Positions 21,261-31,552 of a stretch of DNA of 64,000 nucleotides are shown piece by piece (position 1 is the first letter of the stretch; every line of letters begins with the position of its first letter). Location of the stretch: positions 27,501 through 91,500 of the forward strand of contig CAUYUJ010014757.1 of the NCBI GenBank assembly GCA_963575745.1, in the 5' to 3' direction. The DNA comes from Prorocentrum cordatum. Its lineage: Eukaryota; Sar; Dinophyceae; Prorocentrales; Prorocentraceae. Both the position numbers and the translations under genes were made by a program. Below the pieces are notes generated by a model, which was given only the letters and a program-made list of their open reading frames with translations, made no database searches and had not been told where the DNA came from.

Positions 21261-21311
21261 AAGCATCTTTTGTTGATTTTTCTTTAGGATCTACTAGGTA
21301 GATCCTAGGAC

Positions 21312-22542
21312 CCTCTGGGGTCGGGCCGTCGTCACGCAGAAGGCCCCCCTTCTTGCTCCCAGACGTCGTGGCCACGCATGCGGCGCAGGTCATTTTGCCC
21401 TCTGTGAGCATCCGCTCGCGGCGCTCCGGGGCCGGCGTGCCACTCAGCTTGCCGAAAACCGTCGATGTCAACCATGCGAAGCACGGGAAGCGCTCAGCGA
21501 CCTGCGGCCGCACGGTGCCCTCGTCCCGTTTCTTGAGCTGGCGGAGCCTGCCTGCGATCAACTCCGACAATTCCTGCTGCAGCTCGGGCCCCGTCTTGAA
21601 GGGGGCCCCGCGCCCGCCCGCCCGGAGCTGCACGCCGAACTGCTTGGCCAGCACCCGCAGCCTCGGCTGACGCGGGGCGCGCTCAGTTCCGGCAGGCTCG
21701 CTCAGCTCCGCGGCCAATGTGGTCAGGTCCCTCTCTGTCCGACCGGCGGAAGAAGCGAGCGTCGCCCCGCCGGCAGGAACCTTCCGGCTCTTCTCTGGGG
21801 CAGCATCCGCGGGGTCGCCAGCGAGCGGTCCAGTTGGTGAAGCGCCCCCGCTGGATCCTGCAGGGAGGCCAACTGGCGAGGCGAGCAGCGGCGCCCCGGG
21901 GGCGAGAGCCATTGCTGGGGGAAGTAGTGAACCGCCGCCGGCTCCTGCAGCGAGGACGGCCGTTCGGGCGGAGCAAAGCAGCATCCTGGGAGCGCAAAGC
22001 TCGGCCGAGGCAGGGGGCGAGCCACCGCCGGCTCCTGCAAACAGGCCGGCCGGCGGGGCGGGAAGCGGAGCCCTGGAAGCCGGAGGCGCTGCGGAAGGCT
22101 GCGAGTGTCCGCCGGCTCCTGCACGGAGGCCGGCCGGCGGAGCTGGAAGCGGGCTCCCGAGAGGGAGGGGCTCGGGCGAGGCAGGGGGCGACCCACCGCT
22201 GGTTCCTGCAAGGAGGCCGGCCAGCGGGGCGGGCGGCGGCGCCGCAGGAGCAGGAGGCTCCACGGGGGAAAGCTGCAAGCCACCGCTGGCTCCTGCAAGG
22301 AGGCCGGCCAACGGGGCTGCAAGCGGCGACCCGGGAGCGAGGAACTCGACCGGGGAAGGGGGTGGGCCACCGCCGGCTCCTTCCAGGAGGCCGGCCGGCG
22401 GGGCGTGAGGAGGCGGCCCGGGAGCCGGATGCTCGACCGGGTAAGGAAGGCCACCGCCGGCTCCTGCGGGGAGGCCGGCCGACGGGGCAGAGAGAGAACG
22501 CCGAGGATCGGAAGGCTCACCTGGCGTGCTGGACCGTCCCAT
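21312..22542 (-). CDS. Exon 1 of the split gene: Pro/Gly/Ala repeat region plus conserved-looking C-terminal part
   Basis: It starts at ATG 22542 (an in-frame TAG lies a few codons upstream) and ends at G|GTCCTAG. The first 250 residues are about eight imperfect repeats of 28-30 residues with the pattern AGLLAGAGGGSPPASPEPLA, mirrored by a ~90-bp DNA tandem repeat. Then comes a normal-looking segment, RLRVLAKQFGVQLRAGGRGA and TGPELQQELSELIAGRLRQL, then VAERFPCFAWLTSTVFGKL and MTCAACVATTSGSKKGGLLR. The last codons TPEG continue in phase 1 into exon 2 at 2442. The read-through past the donor would end at 21226. Function unknown; the repeat part is probably disordered. Confidence 0.65.
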
Positions 22543-23139
22543 CGTGCGCTAGCGAAGAAGTACCAGAAGCTGAGCAACACGACCGGCTTGAGCCCCAACG
22601 ATTACGGAATGACGCCGAACAAAACCGAAGAATCCATGTCAAACACGTCATTATTGAATTGACGATATGGTGCACGACCGACCCCGCGGAAATGATACAG
22701 TCCACCAGCGGGGGCGCACACATGGGAAAGCGGACATTAGGAGACACGACCCTTCAAGTGACATCAGCGAGGCACGGACGCAAGGTCACCCCGGTTACGG
22801 CGGGAACCGTATACATGCACGGACTATTTCATGGATCCGTTGTGCACGATTGCGGAAGGCCATCTGGCATCGCCATCCCCTGCTCCAAATTCGCCGACCC
22901 AGCGGGCCAGAGGCGTACACAGAAGCGCCCGGGGAGCTGTGTGGCCCCTGCCTCTCCGGCACCCAAGATGGCCCAGGGTTGCCTGAAAGACGGCCCAACG
23001 AGGGCCCAAGATGGCTCCCGTAGTTCGCCGAATATGTCTCCGATATACCCTAGGATAGACTCAGGACTCACCGGGACGACCTCGACATGGCCGAAGACTT
23101 ACGGCACCGGGCCCCCAAGATCTGAGCCTCCCCACGGGG
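22543..23139. other. No gene recognised
   Basis: Unique-looking sequence with a few CCAAGATGGC-type words near 22960-23020. No exon can be supported on either strand. Confidence 0.5.
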
Positions 23140-23400
23140 CCTGCGTGCACCACAGCAGCCTGCGTGCATGACAACGCCTGTGTACGCCACAGCGCCTGCG
23201 TGCACCGCAACAGACGCGTACAACACAGCGCCGGTTGCCTGTGCACACCACAGCGCCTGCGCGCACCACAGCGCCTGGGTACACCACGGTGCCTTTGTAC
23301 ACCACAGCAGCCGTGTGCATCACAGCCGAGGTGTGCACCACAATGCCTGCGTGCACCACAACGCCTGCGGACACTTCGGCGCCAGTGCACAAGCAGCCAT
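23140..23400 (+). repeat. Minisatellite of CACAGCGCCTGCGTGCAC units (left arm)
   Basis: About fourteen imperfect 18-bp units alternating between GCCTGCGTGCACCACA and GCCTGTGTACACCACA forms. The reverse complement of the same array is at 26088-26192. Confidence 0.8.
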
Positions 23401-23831
23401 AGAAAAAAACGCACGAACACCTAAATCTTCCTCTTCCTCCACCCTCCTCTCCCCATGTCCGCCTCTGTTCTTGTTGGAACAGCAGCACGAAGGACGTTGA
23501 ATGTCGCGGAGCCAATTAAAACCTTACACACGTCGAATACATGTCTCGGAAACGATTTTTGTTTCCCCCAGGGGGCGGGCCCAAGAAGGAGAAATGTCAA
23601 CGAACCGAATATGATTGCAAAGAAAAACAATACATTTCGAACACTCGTTGCGCATGTGAGTGCACGCGCCGAACGTCCAGGGACTGGAAAGCCACGCGCC
23701 AGGTTTATCCCAGCTTCGGCTGGCAGCCGTGAAAATCCACGAGCTTTCTTTTTTCCCTAAGGTCTATAATTCGTGGAAGGCGGCTCGACTCGTCGTCCGC
23801 GCGCGGCCGTTCAGCGGCTACGTCGGTGCAT

Positions 23832-23869
23832 CGATGATGATGATGATGATGGTAATGAGGATGATGATT

Positions 23870-23912
<43 letters not shown>
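23832..23912 (+). repeat. (GAT)n microsatellite
   Basis: About 27 GAT units with two interruptions, directly before the 159-bp satellite. Confidence 0.9.
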
Positions 23913-23926
23913 CGCGCACACGACCG

Positions 23927-25958
23927 CCCCAAGACGGTTCCAAGTGGCCAAGGAGCCTCCCGACAGGGGTGTAAATATTATCCCAGGACTCCGGGCTACA
24001 TGGACCCCATGTGTGTCTGGAGTCTGTCAGAGCTCCTTTTTTGGCCAAAGGTGGTTCCAAGAGGGCCTTAGAGAGGCCACGATGGCATCCAATATCGTTC
24101 AAGTGGCCAAGGCGCCTCCCGACAGGGGTGTAAATATTATCCCAGGACTCCGGGCTACATGGACCCCTTGTGTGTCTTGAGTCTGTCAGAGCTCCTTTTT
24201 TGGCCAAATCCTTTTTTGGCCAAAGGTGGTTACCAAGAGCTCCTCCAAAGGTGGTTCCAAGAGGGCCTTAGAGAGGCCACGATGGCCTCCAAGATCGTTC
24301 AAGTGGCCAAAGAGCCTCCCGACAGGGGTGTAAATATTATCCCAGGACTCCGGGCTACATGGACCCCTTGTGTGTCTTGAGTCTGTCAGAGCTCCTTTTT
24401 TGGCCAAAGGTGGTTCCAAGAGGGCATTAGAGAGGCCACGATGGCCTCCAAGATCGTTCAAGTGGCCAAGGAGACCTCCCGACAGGGGTGTAAATATTAT
24501 CCCAGGACTCCGGGCTACATGGACCCCTGGTGTGTCTTGAGTCTGTCAGAGCTCCTTGTTTGGCCAAAGGTGGTTCGAAGAGGGCTTAGAGAGGCCACGA
24601 TGGCCTCCAAGATCGTTCAAGTGGCCAAGGAGCCTCCCGACAGGGGTGTAAATATTATCCCAGGACTCCGGGCTACATGGACCCCTGGTGTGTCTTGAGT
24701 CTGTCAGAGCTCCTTGTTTGGCCAAAGGTGGTTCGAAGAGGGCCTTAGAGAGGCCACGATGGCCTCCAAGATCGTTGAAGTGGCCAAGGAGCCTCCCGAC
24801 AGGGGTGTAAATATTATCCCAGGACTCCGGGCTACATGGACCCCTTGTGTGTCTTGAGTCTGTCAGAGCTCCTTTTTTGGCCAAAGGTGGTTCCAAGAGG
24901 GCCTTAGAGAGTCCACGATGGCCTCCAAGATCGTTCAAGTGGCCAAAGAGCCTCCCGACAGGGGTGTAAATATTATCCCAGGACTCCGGGCTACATGGAC
25001 CCCTTGTGTGTCTTGAGTCTGTCAGAGCTCCTTTTTTGGCCAAAGGTGGTTCCAAGAGGGCCTTAGAGAGGCCACGATGGCCTCCAAGATCGTTCAAGTG
25101 GCCAAGGAGCCTCCCGACAGGGGTGTAAATATTATCCCAGGACTCCGGGCTACATGGACCCCTTGTGTGTCTTGAGTCTGTCAGAGCTCCTTTTTTGGCC
25201 AAAGGTGGTTCCAAGAGGGCCTTAGAGAGGCCACGATGGCATCCAATATCGTTCAAGTGGCCAAGGCGCCTCCCGACAGGGGTGTAAATATTATCCCAGG
25301 ACTCCGGGCTACATGGACCCCTTGTGTGTCTTGAGTCTGTCAGAGCTCCTTTTTTGGCCAAAGGTGGTTCCAAGAGGACCTTAGAGAGGCCACGATGGCC
25401 TCCAAGATTGTTCAAGTGGCCAAGAGCCTCCCGACAGGGGTGTAAATATTATCCCAGGACTCCGGGCTACATGGACCCCTTGTGTGTCTTGAGTCTGTCA
25501 GAGCTCCTTTTTTGGCCAAAGGTGGTTCCAAGAGGGCATTAGAGAGGCCACGATGGCCTCCAAGATCGTTCAAGTGGCCAAGGAGACCTCCCGACAGGGG
25601 TGTAAATATTATCCCAGGACTCCGGGCTACATGGACCCCTATGTGTCGAGTCTGTCAGAGCTCCTTTTTGTTTGAAAGTGGTTCAAGAGGGCTCCCACGA
25701 TGGCCTCCAAGATCGTTGGCCAAGGAGCCTCCCGACAGGGGTGTAAATATTATCCCAGGACTCCGGGCTACATGGACCCCTTGTGTGTCTTGAGTCTGTC
25801 AGAGCTCCTTTTTTGGCCAAAGGTGGTTCCAAGAGGGCCTTAGAGAGGCCGCGACCGCCCCAAGACGGTTCCAAGTGGCCAAGGAGCCTCCCGACAGGGG
25901 TGTAAATATTATCCCGGGACTCCGGGCTACATGGACCCCGTGTGTGTCTTGAGTCTTG
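23927..25958 (+). repeat. 13-copy satellite, ~159-bp unit
   Basis: The word CCCGACAGGGGTGTAAATAT recurs near 23958, 24118, 24318, 24478, 24637, 24797, 24955, 25114, 25273, 25430, 25590, 25731 and 25890. Most spacings are 157-160 bp; one unit has a 40-bp insertion (24205-24250) and one is shortened (25670-25720). The first and last units share a variant head, GACCGCCCCAAGACGG. Because 159 is divisible by three, a 53-residue repeat stays open on the minus strand over 24546-25415; it is not taken as a gene. Confidence 0.9.
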
Positions 25959-25997
25959 AAACTTGAGCCAAACTAAAGCTAAAGCGCTCCAAAACCT

Positions 25998-26052
25998 CCT
26001 CCTCCTCCTCCTCCTCCTCCTCCTCCTCCTCCTCCTCCTCTCCTCCTCATCA
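25998..26052 (+). repeat. (TCC)n microsatellite
   Basis: A nearly pure CCT/TCC run between the satellite and the right minisatellite arm. Confidence 0.9.
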
Positions 26053-26087
26053 AACTTTTCCCCGTCCTCTTTCTCGTCGTCGTCGTC

Positions 26088-26192
26088 GCTGTGGTGCACG
26101 CAGGCTGCTGTGGTGTACACAGGCGCTGCGGTGTACACAGGCGCTGTGGTGCACGCAGGCACTGTGGTGTACACAGGCGCTGTGGTGCAGAT
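26088..26192 (-). repeat. Minisatellite, right arm, inverted relative to 23140-23400
   Basis: Units such as GTGGTGTACACAGGCGCT and GTGGTGCACGCAGGC are reverse complements of the left-arm units. Confidence 0.8.
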
Positions 26193-27119
26193 CGCCACCT
26201 TCACGCTGCCCCTACCTGTCCTCGGTCATCCCTAGGCATTCCCAGACGCCGCGGGCGCCGAACGTGACGCTACCGGCCCCCCGCCCCCCCCCCCCGGTAA
26301 CGCCCGTTATCGCCGGGGAATAAAAAAACGGGTTCTTGGGACGCCGGTGTGCGTCGGGAAAATGAAAAGCGAAAATTCCAAAATCCTTCGAAAAACTTCG
26401 GAGAAGCAATGATTCTGCCTCGTCGGGCCTTCTTTGGAGACCTCTTCGGGCGTCCGGGCTGCCCGTTCCAGACTTCTAGAGGCCTCTTGGGGGCCTCTCG
26501 AGTCCGATCGCACCACGACGTCATCGCGTGCCCAGATGCCTCCAGACGCCCAGGCACCCGCAAGCTTCAATCCTCGAGCCCCGATACTGGACCTGTGCTT
26601 ACTGTCCTCGGGCCGACTGGGAGGAGGAGGAGGAGAAGGAGGAGGAGGAGGAGGGGGAGGAGGAGGGGGAGGAGAGAGAGGAGGAGGAGGGGGAGGGGGA
26701 GGAGGCGGAGGAGGGGGAGGAGGAGGCGGAGTAGGGCTTCAGGGCTTGAGGGCTGATGACATCTGGCTCCGTGCACGCGCGGGGACAGAAGCCGATGCGG
26801 AGGACGAGACAGTGCGCAGGGAAGTTGCAGTGGACCTGCCACCGCCGACCCTCTTCGAGGCAGCTGGAGCTGCCGCTGCACAACCTTTCGGCCAGAGCAG
26901 AACCGTTCGCCCTTTGGCTTGCCTCGGCTGCGACACGTCCCACGACCCTGCCCGGAGTCCAAACGTACCAGTTCTCCAAGCTGCGTCCAGCCGTGGCGAC
27001 GAGGGGGCCACTCGAAAGTCCCAAAAGCCCCGCCCCGTGCATCGGTTTCAGGGCAATGCCTCGGGCTTCCGGCGGCCGACCGGGACGATTCCGGCACACA
27101 CAGGACGCAGTTTTTCAGC
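26193..27119. other. No clear gene; GGA array at 26617-26735
   Basis: A GGA run lies at 26617-26735. From 26740 to 27100 all three minus frames are open for some distance; one reads RWQVHCNFPAHCLVLRIGFC, but no splice sites or family support it. Confidence 0.4.
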
Positions 27120-27790
27120 CCGGAACGATTTTTAAAAATCAACAATTCGGGCCTCCCGGGCCTCTCTTGGGAGGCTTCTTTGGGGCCTCTGGGCCGCAGT
27201 TTGGAGGCCTCATGGGGAGCCGGTTTGGGGCCCATTGGGGTCTTTTGGGAGCCTCTTGGGGGCCTCCTTGGGGCTTCTTGGAGGCCTCTTGGGGCCTCTT
27301 GGGGCCCTCTGGGGGTCTCCTGGGGCCCTCTCGGGGCGGTAAATTAAATGTTTGAACCTTCGGTCGCCCTCTCGGGCCCCTCTTGGGGCCTTCTCGGGGC
27401 CGTGTTGGGATCTCTTGGGCGCCTCTTGGGCTGTCTTGGGGCCCTCCAGAGCTGTCTTGGGGCCGTCTTGGGGCCGTATTGGGGGCGTCCCGGGCCATCT
27501 TTGGGCGCTCTTGAGGGCCTCTGGAGCTGTCTTGGAGCGTCGGAAAGCTGGAAGAGCGAGACAGAAAATCAACAATTTTGGCTTCCCCGTGCTCTCTTGG
27601 TAGGCTTCTTTGGGGCCTCTTGGGGCGTCTTGGGGCCATCTTGTGCTGTCTTGGGGCTGTCTTGGGCGGTCTTGGGGGCCTCTGGCGCAGTCTTGGGGCC
27701 ACCTTTAGCGTCTTGGAGCCCTCTGGGCCTGTGTTGGATCGCTCTTCGGGCACTCTGGGGCTGTCTTGGCTGCTCCGGGGAGGCTCCAGG
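27120..27790 (+). repeat. Degenerate TTGGGGCCTC array
   Basis: About 650 bp of 10-14-bp imperfect units (CTTGGGGCCTCTTGGGG). A header AAAATCAACAATT plus a CTCTTGG-AGGCTTCTTTGGG block occurs at 27134-27185 and again at 27566-27615, so the array is itself a duplicated unit. A diverged relative is at 26320-26480. Confidence 0.75.
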
Positions 27791-27851
27791 CCCCCCCCGT
27801 CCTCCCATGGGGGGTCGGGGCACCTGTTTTCAGGCCGCGGGTCAGCCCCCC

Positions 27852-27854
<3 letters not shown>

Positions 27855-27894
<40 letters not shown>
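27855..27894 (+). repeat. (TA)n microsatellite
   Basis: About 20 TA units. Confidence 0.95.
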
Positions 27895-27897
<3 letters not shown>

Positions 27898-28099
27898 GTG
27901 ATGCAGTTTCGCTGTTGGGAGGGCCTGACGCATCCCAGCAGGGCCCTGGGACGTCCTAGGAACGCCAAAAGGGGTGCCCTCGCAGGACGGCTCCAGGGGC
28001 ACGTGCCTGGGCGGGGTGGGCTGGCCCCCATCGGCAAGGACTGGGCAGGAGGGGGGGTCGATGCACCCCCCCCCCCTGAGCTGGTCCTCTACCACGTTA

Positions 28100-28270
28100 C
28101 CCCTCGTCCTCCTCACCCTCCGCATCCCTCCTCCTCCCTCCTTTCTCTCTATTCCTCTTCCTCCTCCTCCTCCCCCTCCTCCTCCTCCTCCTCCTCCGCC
28201 TCCTCCTCCTGCACCTCCGCCGCATCCTGCCTCCGTCTCCTCCTCCTTCTCCTCATTCTCCGCCATCCCT
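28100..28270 (+). repeat. Impure (TCC)n
   Basis: TCC and CTC units with CGCC and CTGC interruptions. Confidence 0.8.
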
Positions 28271-28382
28271 TTTCCTTATAATTAACTCCCCCCTGTCGTA
28301 CCCCAAGACGTGTCGGCAGGGCGGGCCAGACGATTCACCTGATAGTTCCTCCCTGTTCATTACCCTGGACCTTGAACTTTGC

Positions 28383-28890
28383 ACCCGCTTCACAGATGGA
28401 TGGCGGGTCCTGTTTCAAAATGTGGCTCTCGCCTTAGCGCCGCGAGCATCCGTTCAAAAAGTTACAACAGTTTCACGGATGGAGACAGGCCCGTTTCAAT
28501 ATGTGACTCTCGCTTAACCACCACGCACATTCGATCTTAAGGTTTGCAGCAAGTTCACTGATGCAGGGCGTGGCCATTTCAAAATGTGAGTATCGCCTTT
28601 GCGCCGCGTCTATTGCTCGAACAAGATTGCAAAAGTTTCGCTGATGAGGGCGGGTCCCTTCTCGCTCTAGCGCCGCGCAAATTCGCCATAAAAGTTCGCA
28701 ACAGCTTCAATGATTCGTATGTTGAAGTCTCAAGAGCGGTGCTCTGGCACTCCTTAGGATTGTCAGGACGCAGCAGTCAAGTTGCTTCGCGGTGCTGAAG
28801 TCCCAGGAACAGCGATCTGGAACAAATTAGGGTTGTCAGGGCGCATCAGTCACGTTGGTCCACGGCGTTGGAGTTCCAGGCATTGCGTTT
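28383..28890 (+). repeat. Two short, old tandem arrays
   Basis: 28383-28730 holds about four diverged units of roughly 90 bp, marked by GGGTCCTGTTTCAAAATGTG, CTCTCGCCTTAGCGCCGCG and CAACAGTTTCACGGATG. 28735-28890 holds two to three units of about 70 bp marked by TTAGGATTGTCAGGACGCA. No gene is seen. Confidence 0.65.
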
Positions 28891-29039
28891 GGACACTGTT
28901 ACAGATTATCGGACGATTGTCTTATAGTGGGCCACTGACCGCAATCAAGCTAAATTCTTGCCAGGACCTCTCAGAAGTCATAAGGAAACCTGGAGGGGAA
29001 GGCTTATTGCAACATCGTTGATGCGTCAGGGTTAACGCT

Positions 29040-29935
29040 GGCCGTCCTCCTCATCCTCCTCCTCCTCCTCCACCTCCTCCTCCTCCTCCTCCTCCTCCTC
29101 CTCCTCCTCCTCTTCCGCCGCCTCCGCCTCCGCCTCCGCCTCCGCCTCCGCCTCCGCCTCCGCCTCCGCCTCCGCCTCCGCCTCCTCCTCCTCCTCCTCC
29201 TCCTCCTCCTCCTCCTCCTCCTCTCCTCCTCCTCCTCCTCCTCCCTCCCCCTCCCCCTCCCCCTCCTCCTCCTGATCCGCCTCTCCCTCCCTCCTCCTCG
29301 GCCCCTCCTCTGCTCCTCCTCCTTCCTCCTGCTCCTCCTCCTCCCCTCCTCCCGCCTCCTCCTCGTCCTCCTCCTCCTCCTCCTCCTCCTCCTCCGCCTC
29401 CCCTCCTCCTCCTCCTCCTCCTCCTCCCTCCTGGTCCATCCTCTCGTCCTCCGCCTCGTCCTCCTCCTCGTCCTCGTCCTCCTCCTCCTCCTCCTCCCCT
29501 CCTCCTCCTCCCAGCCTCTCCTCCTCCTCCTCTCCTCCTCCTCCTCCTCCGCCTCCGCCGCCTCCTCCGCCTCCTCCTCCTCCGCCTCCTCCTCCCCTCC
29601 GCCTCCTCCTCCTCCTCCTCCTCCTCCTCCTCCTCCTCCCCTTCCCTCCTCCTCCTTCCTCCTCCTCCTCCTCCTCCTCCTCCTCCTCCTCGTCCTCCTC
29701 CTCCTCCTCCTCCTCCTCCTCCTCCTCCTCCTCCTCCTCCTCCTCCTCCTCTTCCCCCTCCTCCTCGTCCTCCTCCTCCTCATCATCATCATCATCATCC
29801 TCCTCCTCATCCTCCTGGTCCTCCTCCTGGTCCTCCTCCTCCTCCTGGTCCTCCTCCTCGTCCTCCTCCTCCTCGTCCTCCTCCTCGTCCTCCTCCTCCT
29901 CCTCCTCCTCCTCCTCCTCCTCCTCCTCCCGCCCT
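29040..29935 (+). repeat. 0.9-kb (TCC)n array
   Basis: TCC throughout, with a (CCGCCT)n block near 29115-29185, occasional GTC and GCC, and an ATC stretch near 29790. Pyrimidine-rich on the plus strand almost without break. Confidence 0.95.
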
Positions 29936-30224
29936 AATTAGCGTTGCGCCTGACAGCCCCTCCTGCCCCGAGCGGCACCGGGCAGAGCCCGCAGGCCGGG
30001 GGGCCCCATCGCGCACTCACGGCGGAGCGCGGAAGTTGAGGCCCGCGTACACTGCCTTGTCGCCGAGCTCCTGCGGAGCTGGGGCAAGGGCCGCGGGAGA
30101 CGCTCCTACCGCTCGTGCCCGGGAGGGGGGAGGAGCAAAGGAGGGAGGAGAGGAGGAGGGGCAGGGGCAGGAGGAGGGAGTGATGGGAGGAGAGGAGGAG
30201 GGGCAGGGGGAGGAAGCGAGAAAC

Positions 30225-30860
30225 CTCTAAGAGTTTGCCGAGAAACCAGCAGACCTGCAAAAAATAGATAGCCCCCAGAGGAGGAGTAGGAGGAGGAGGA
30301 GGAGGAGGAGGTGGAGAGCGGAGGGACAAGCGAGATGCGCTCGGGCCTCATCTGAGATCCTACCACTCCCCATTTTCCATTACAATGTCGCTGATGTTAT
30401 GGCAATCCGCCAACGAGTGTCATAGCGGCCCTGAACACCCAAAAAGAACTCATCATGGCACGTGCAATCTGAAACGGAGGTGTTGTACATTGGAGGAGGT
30501 GGCGGATTCGCTGAAGGAGGAGCAGGATAAAGAAGAGAATAGTGAGGAAGGAGGAGGACGAGGATCACCTGCAGCAGCAAGAGCAAGATGAGCGGGAGGA
30601 GGGGGAGAGGAAGTACTCGGATCAAGAAGCGTGGCCCGCGCGGGTGCGCGAGCGCAGATTCTGAATACGACGGGAGCAGACCGCCGATCCTAAAATGAGG
30701 CCGACGCTGCAGCGGAAGCACCATTTGGAAGGACCGAGAAAGCTCGGATTGGAGAAAACTGCGAAAAAGAAGTGTACCGATCCCGTGCGTAAATAACAAG
30801 ACTCGGAGGGGGCGGGCAGCTCTCAGGACGTCTTCGGGGGACAGCGGGAGAGAGAGGGAG
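30225..30860 (+). repeat. Dispersed element A, copy 1
   Basis: The landmarks are CTCATCTGAGATCCTACC, then AAAATGAGGCCGACGCTGCA and GACAGCGGGAGAG. The same landmarks occur in order at 34170-34977. Each copy carries a different microsatellite (GGA here, GGT there). Confidence 0.65.
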
Positions 30861-30919
30861 AGGGAGAGGAAGAGAGAGCGAGAGAGAGAGTCGTACCTAC
30901 TTTGTGAAAGTGCGGAGCG

Positions 30920-31280
30920 GGAAGTGGCCAAGGGAGGAGGAGCGGGAGGAGGAGGAGGAGGAGGAGGAGGAGGAGGAGGAGGAGAGGAGGGAGGAGGGGG
31001 AGGGGGGGAGGAGGAGGGAAGAGAGGAAGAGGAGGATGGAGGAGAACCAGGAGGAGAGGAGAGGAAGGAGGAGGAGGAGGAAGATGGAGAGGGGGATGGT
31101 GGGAGGAGGAGCAGAAGGAGGTGGAGGAGGCGAAGAGGAGAGGACGAGGAGAGGAAGAGAGAAGGAGGAGGAGGAGGGGGAGGGGGAGGAGAGGGCCAGG
31201 AAAGGAGAAGAGAATGAGAAACCTTCCACTCCTCCTCCTCCTCTCATCCTCCTCTCCTCCTCCTCCGCCGTCCTCGTCGC
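30920..31280 (+). repeat. (GGA)n then (TCC)n
   Basis: GGA units to about 31200, followed after 40 bp by TCC units (31225-31275), giving an inverted purine/pyrimidine arrangement. Confidence 0.85.
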
Positions 31281-31383
31281 CACTACGTGCCCAATACCTT
31301 ACCAGGGAGGGGGCTGCCCCTCGGTGCCAGGCCTGGGTGCCACTGACCCGGGCAGCCACAGCAGCTGTTACTGACCCGTGGGT

Positions 31384-31552
31384 GGACCGAAACAATAAAA
31401 GAAGAGAAAAACAGCAAACATCAACAGAAGTTGGGGCGCGCAGCGCGCAAGGGGCGGCGTCGGCGGCGCCGCCAGGGTGGTCCAGCGCGGATCCAGGAAA
31501 CCCGCGCGGAGCGCCCAAAGTTATGTTCATGACGTTTCTTCTTTTTCAAAAC
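31384..31552. mobile_element. Palindromic element family P1, shortened copy
   Basis: The right half is present (GGATCCAGGAAACCCGCGCG, AGCGCCCAAAGTTATG); the left half is reduced. See 33251-33436 for a complete copy. Confidence 0.6.

Larger units (their letters stand above)
2432..21319. mobile_element. 18.9-kb interval bounded by exact 22-bp inverted repeats (giant intron or transposon-like element)
   Basis: The left end 2432-2453 and the right end 21298-21319 are exact reverse complements over 22 bp; the inner 16 bases are GGGTCCTAGGATCTAC at the left. On the minus strand the intron proper is 21311 to 2443: it starts GTCCTAGG and ends GATCCTAG, and it joins two open exons in frame (phase 1). 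The spliced exon sequence is a 19-bp palindrome around one central base. Each intron end also contains its own small hairpin, GATCTAC-3 nt-GTAGATC. Only the dinucleotide GT is shared directly outside the two repeats, so a target-site duplication is not convincing. The interval holds several minus-strand genes, among them a transposase-like one. Confidence 0.6.

Noticed and set aside
21717-23171. Plus-strand 484-residue frame opposite exon 1 of the split gene
   Set aside because: It mirrors the minus-strand repeats and runs on into gene-free DNA; the minus frame has the normal-looking C-terminal segment and matching splice phase.
23927-25958. Regular repeats that might suggest a CRISPR array
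   Set aside because: Units are ~159 bp and fully homologous with no unique spacers; eukaryotic satellite.
29004-29810. 268-residue Arg/Glu-rich frame
   Set aside because: TCC array read on the minus strand.
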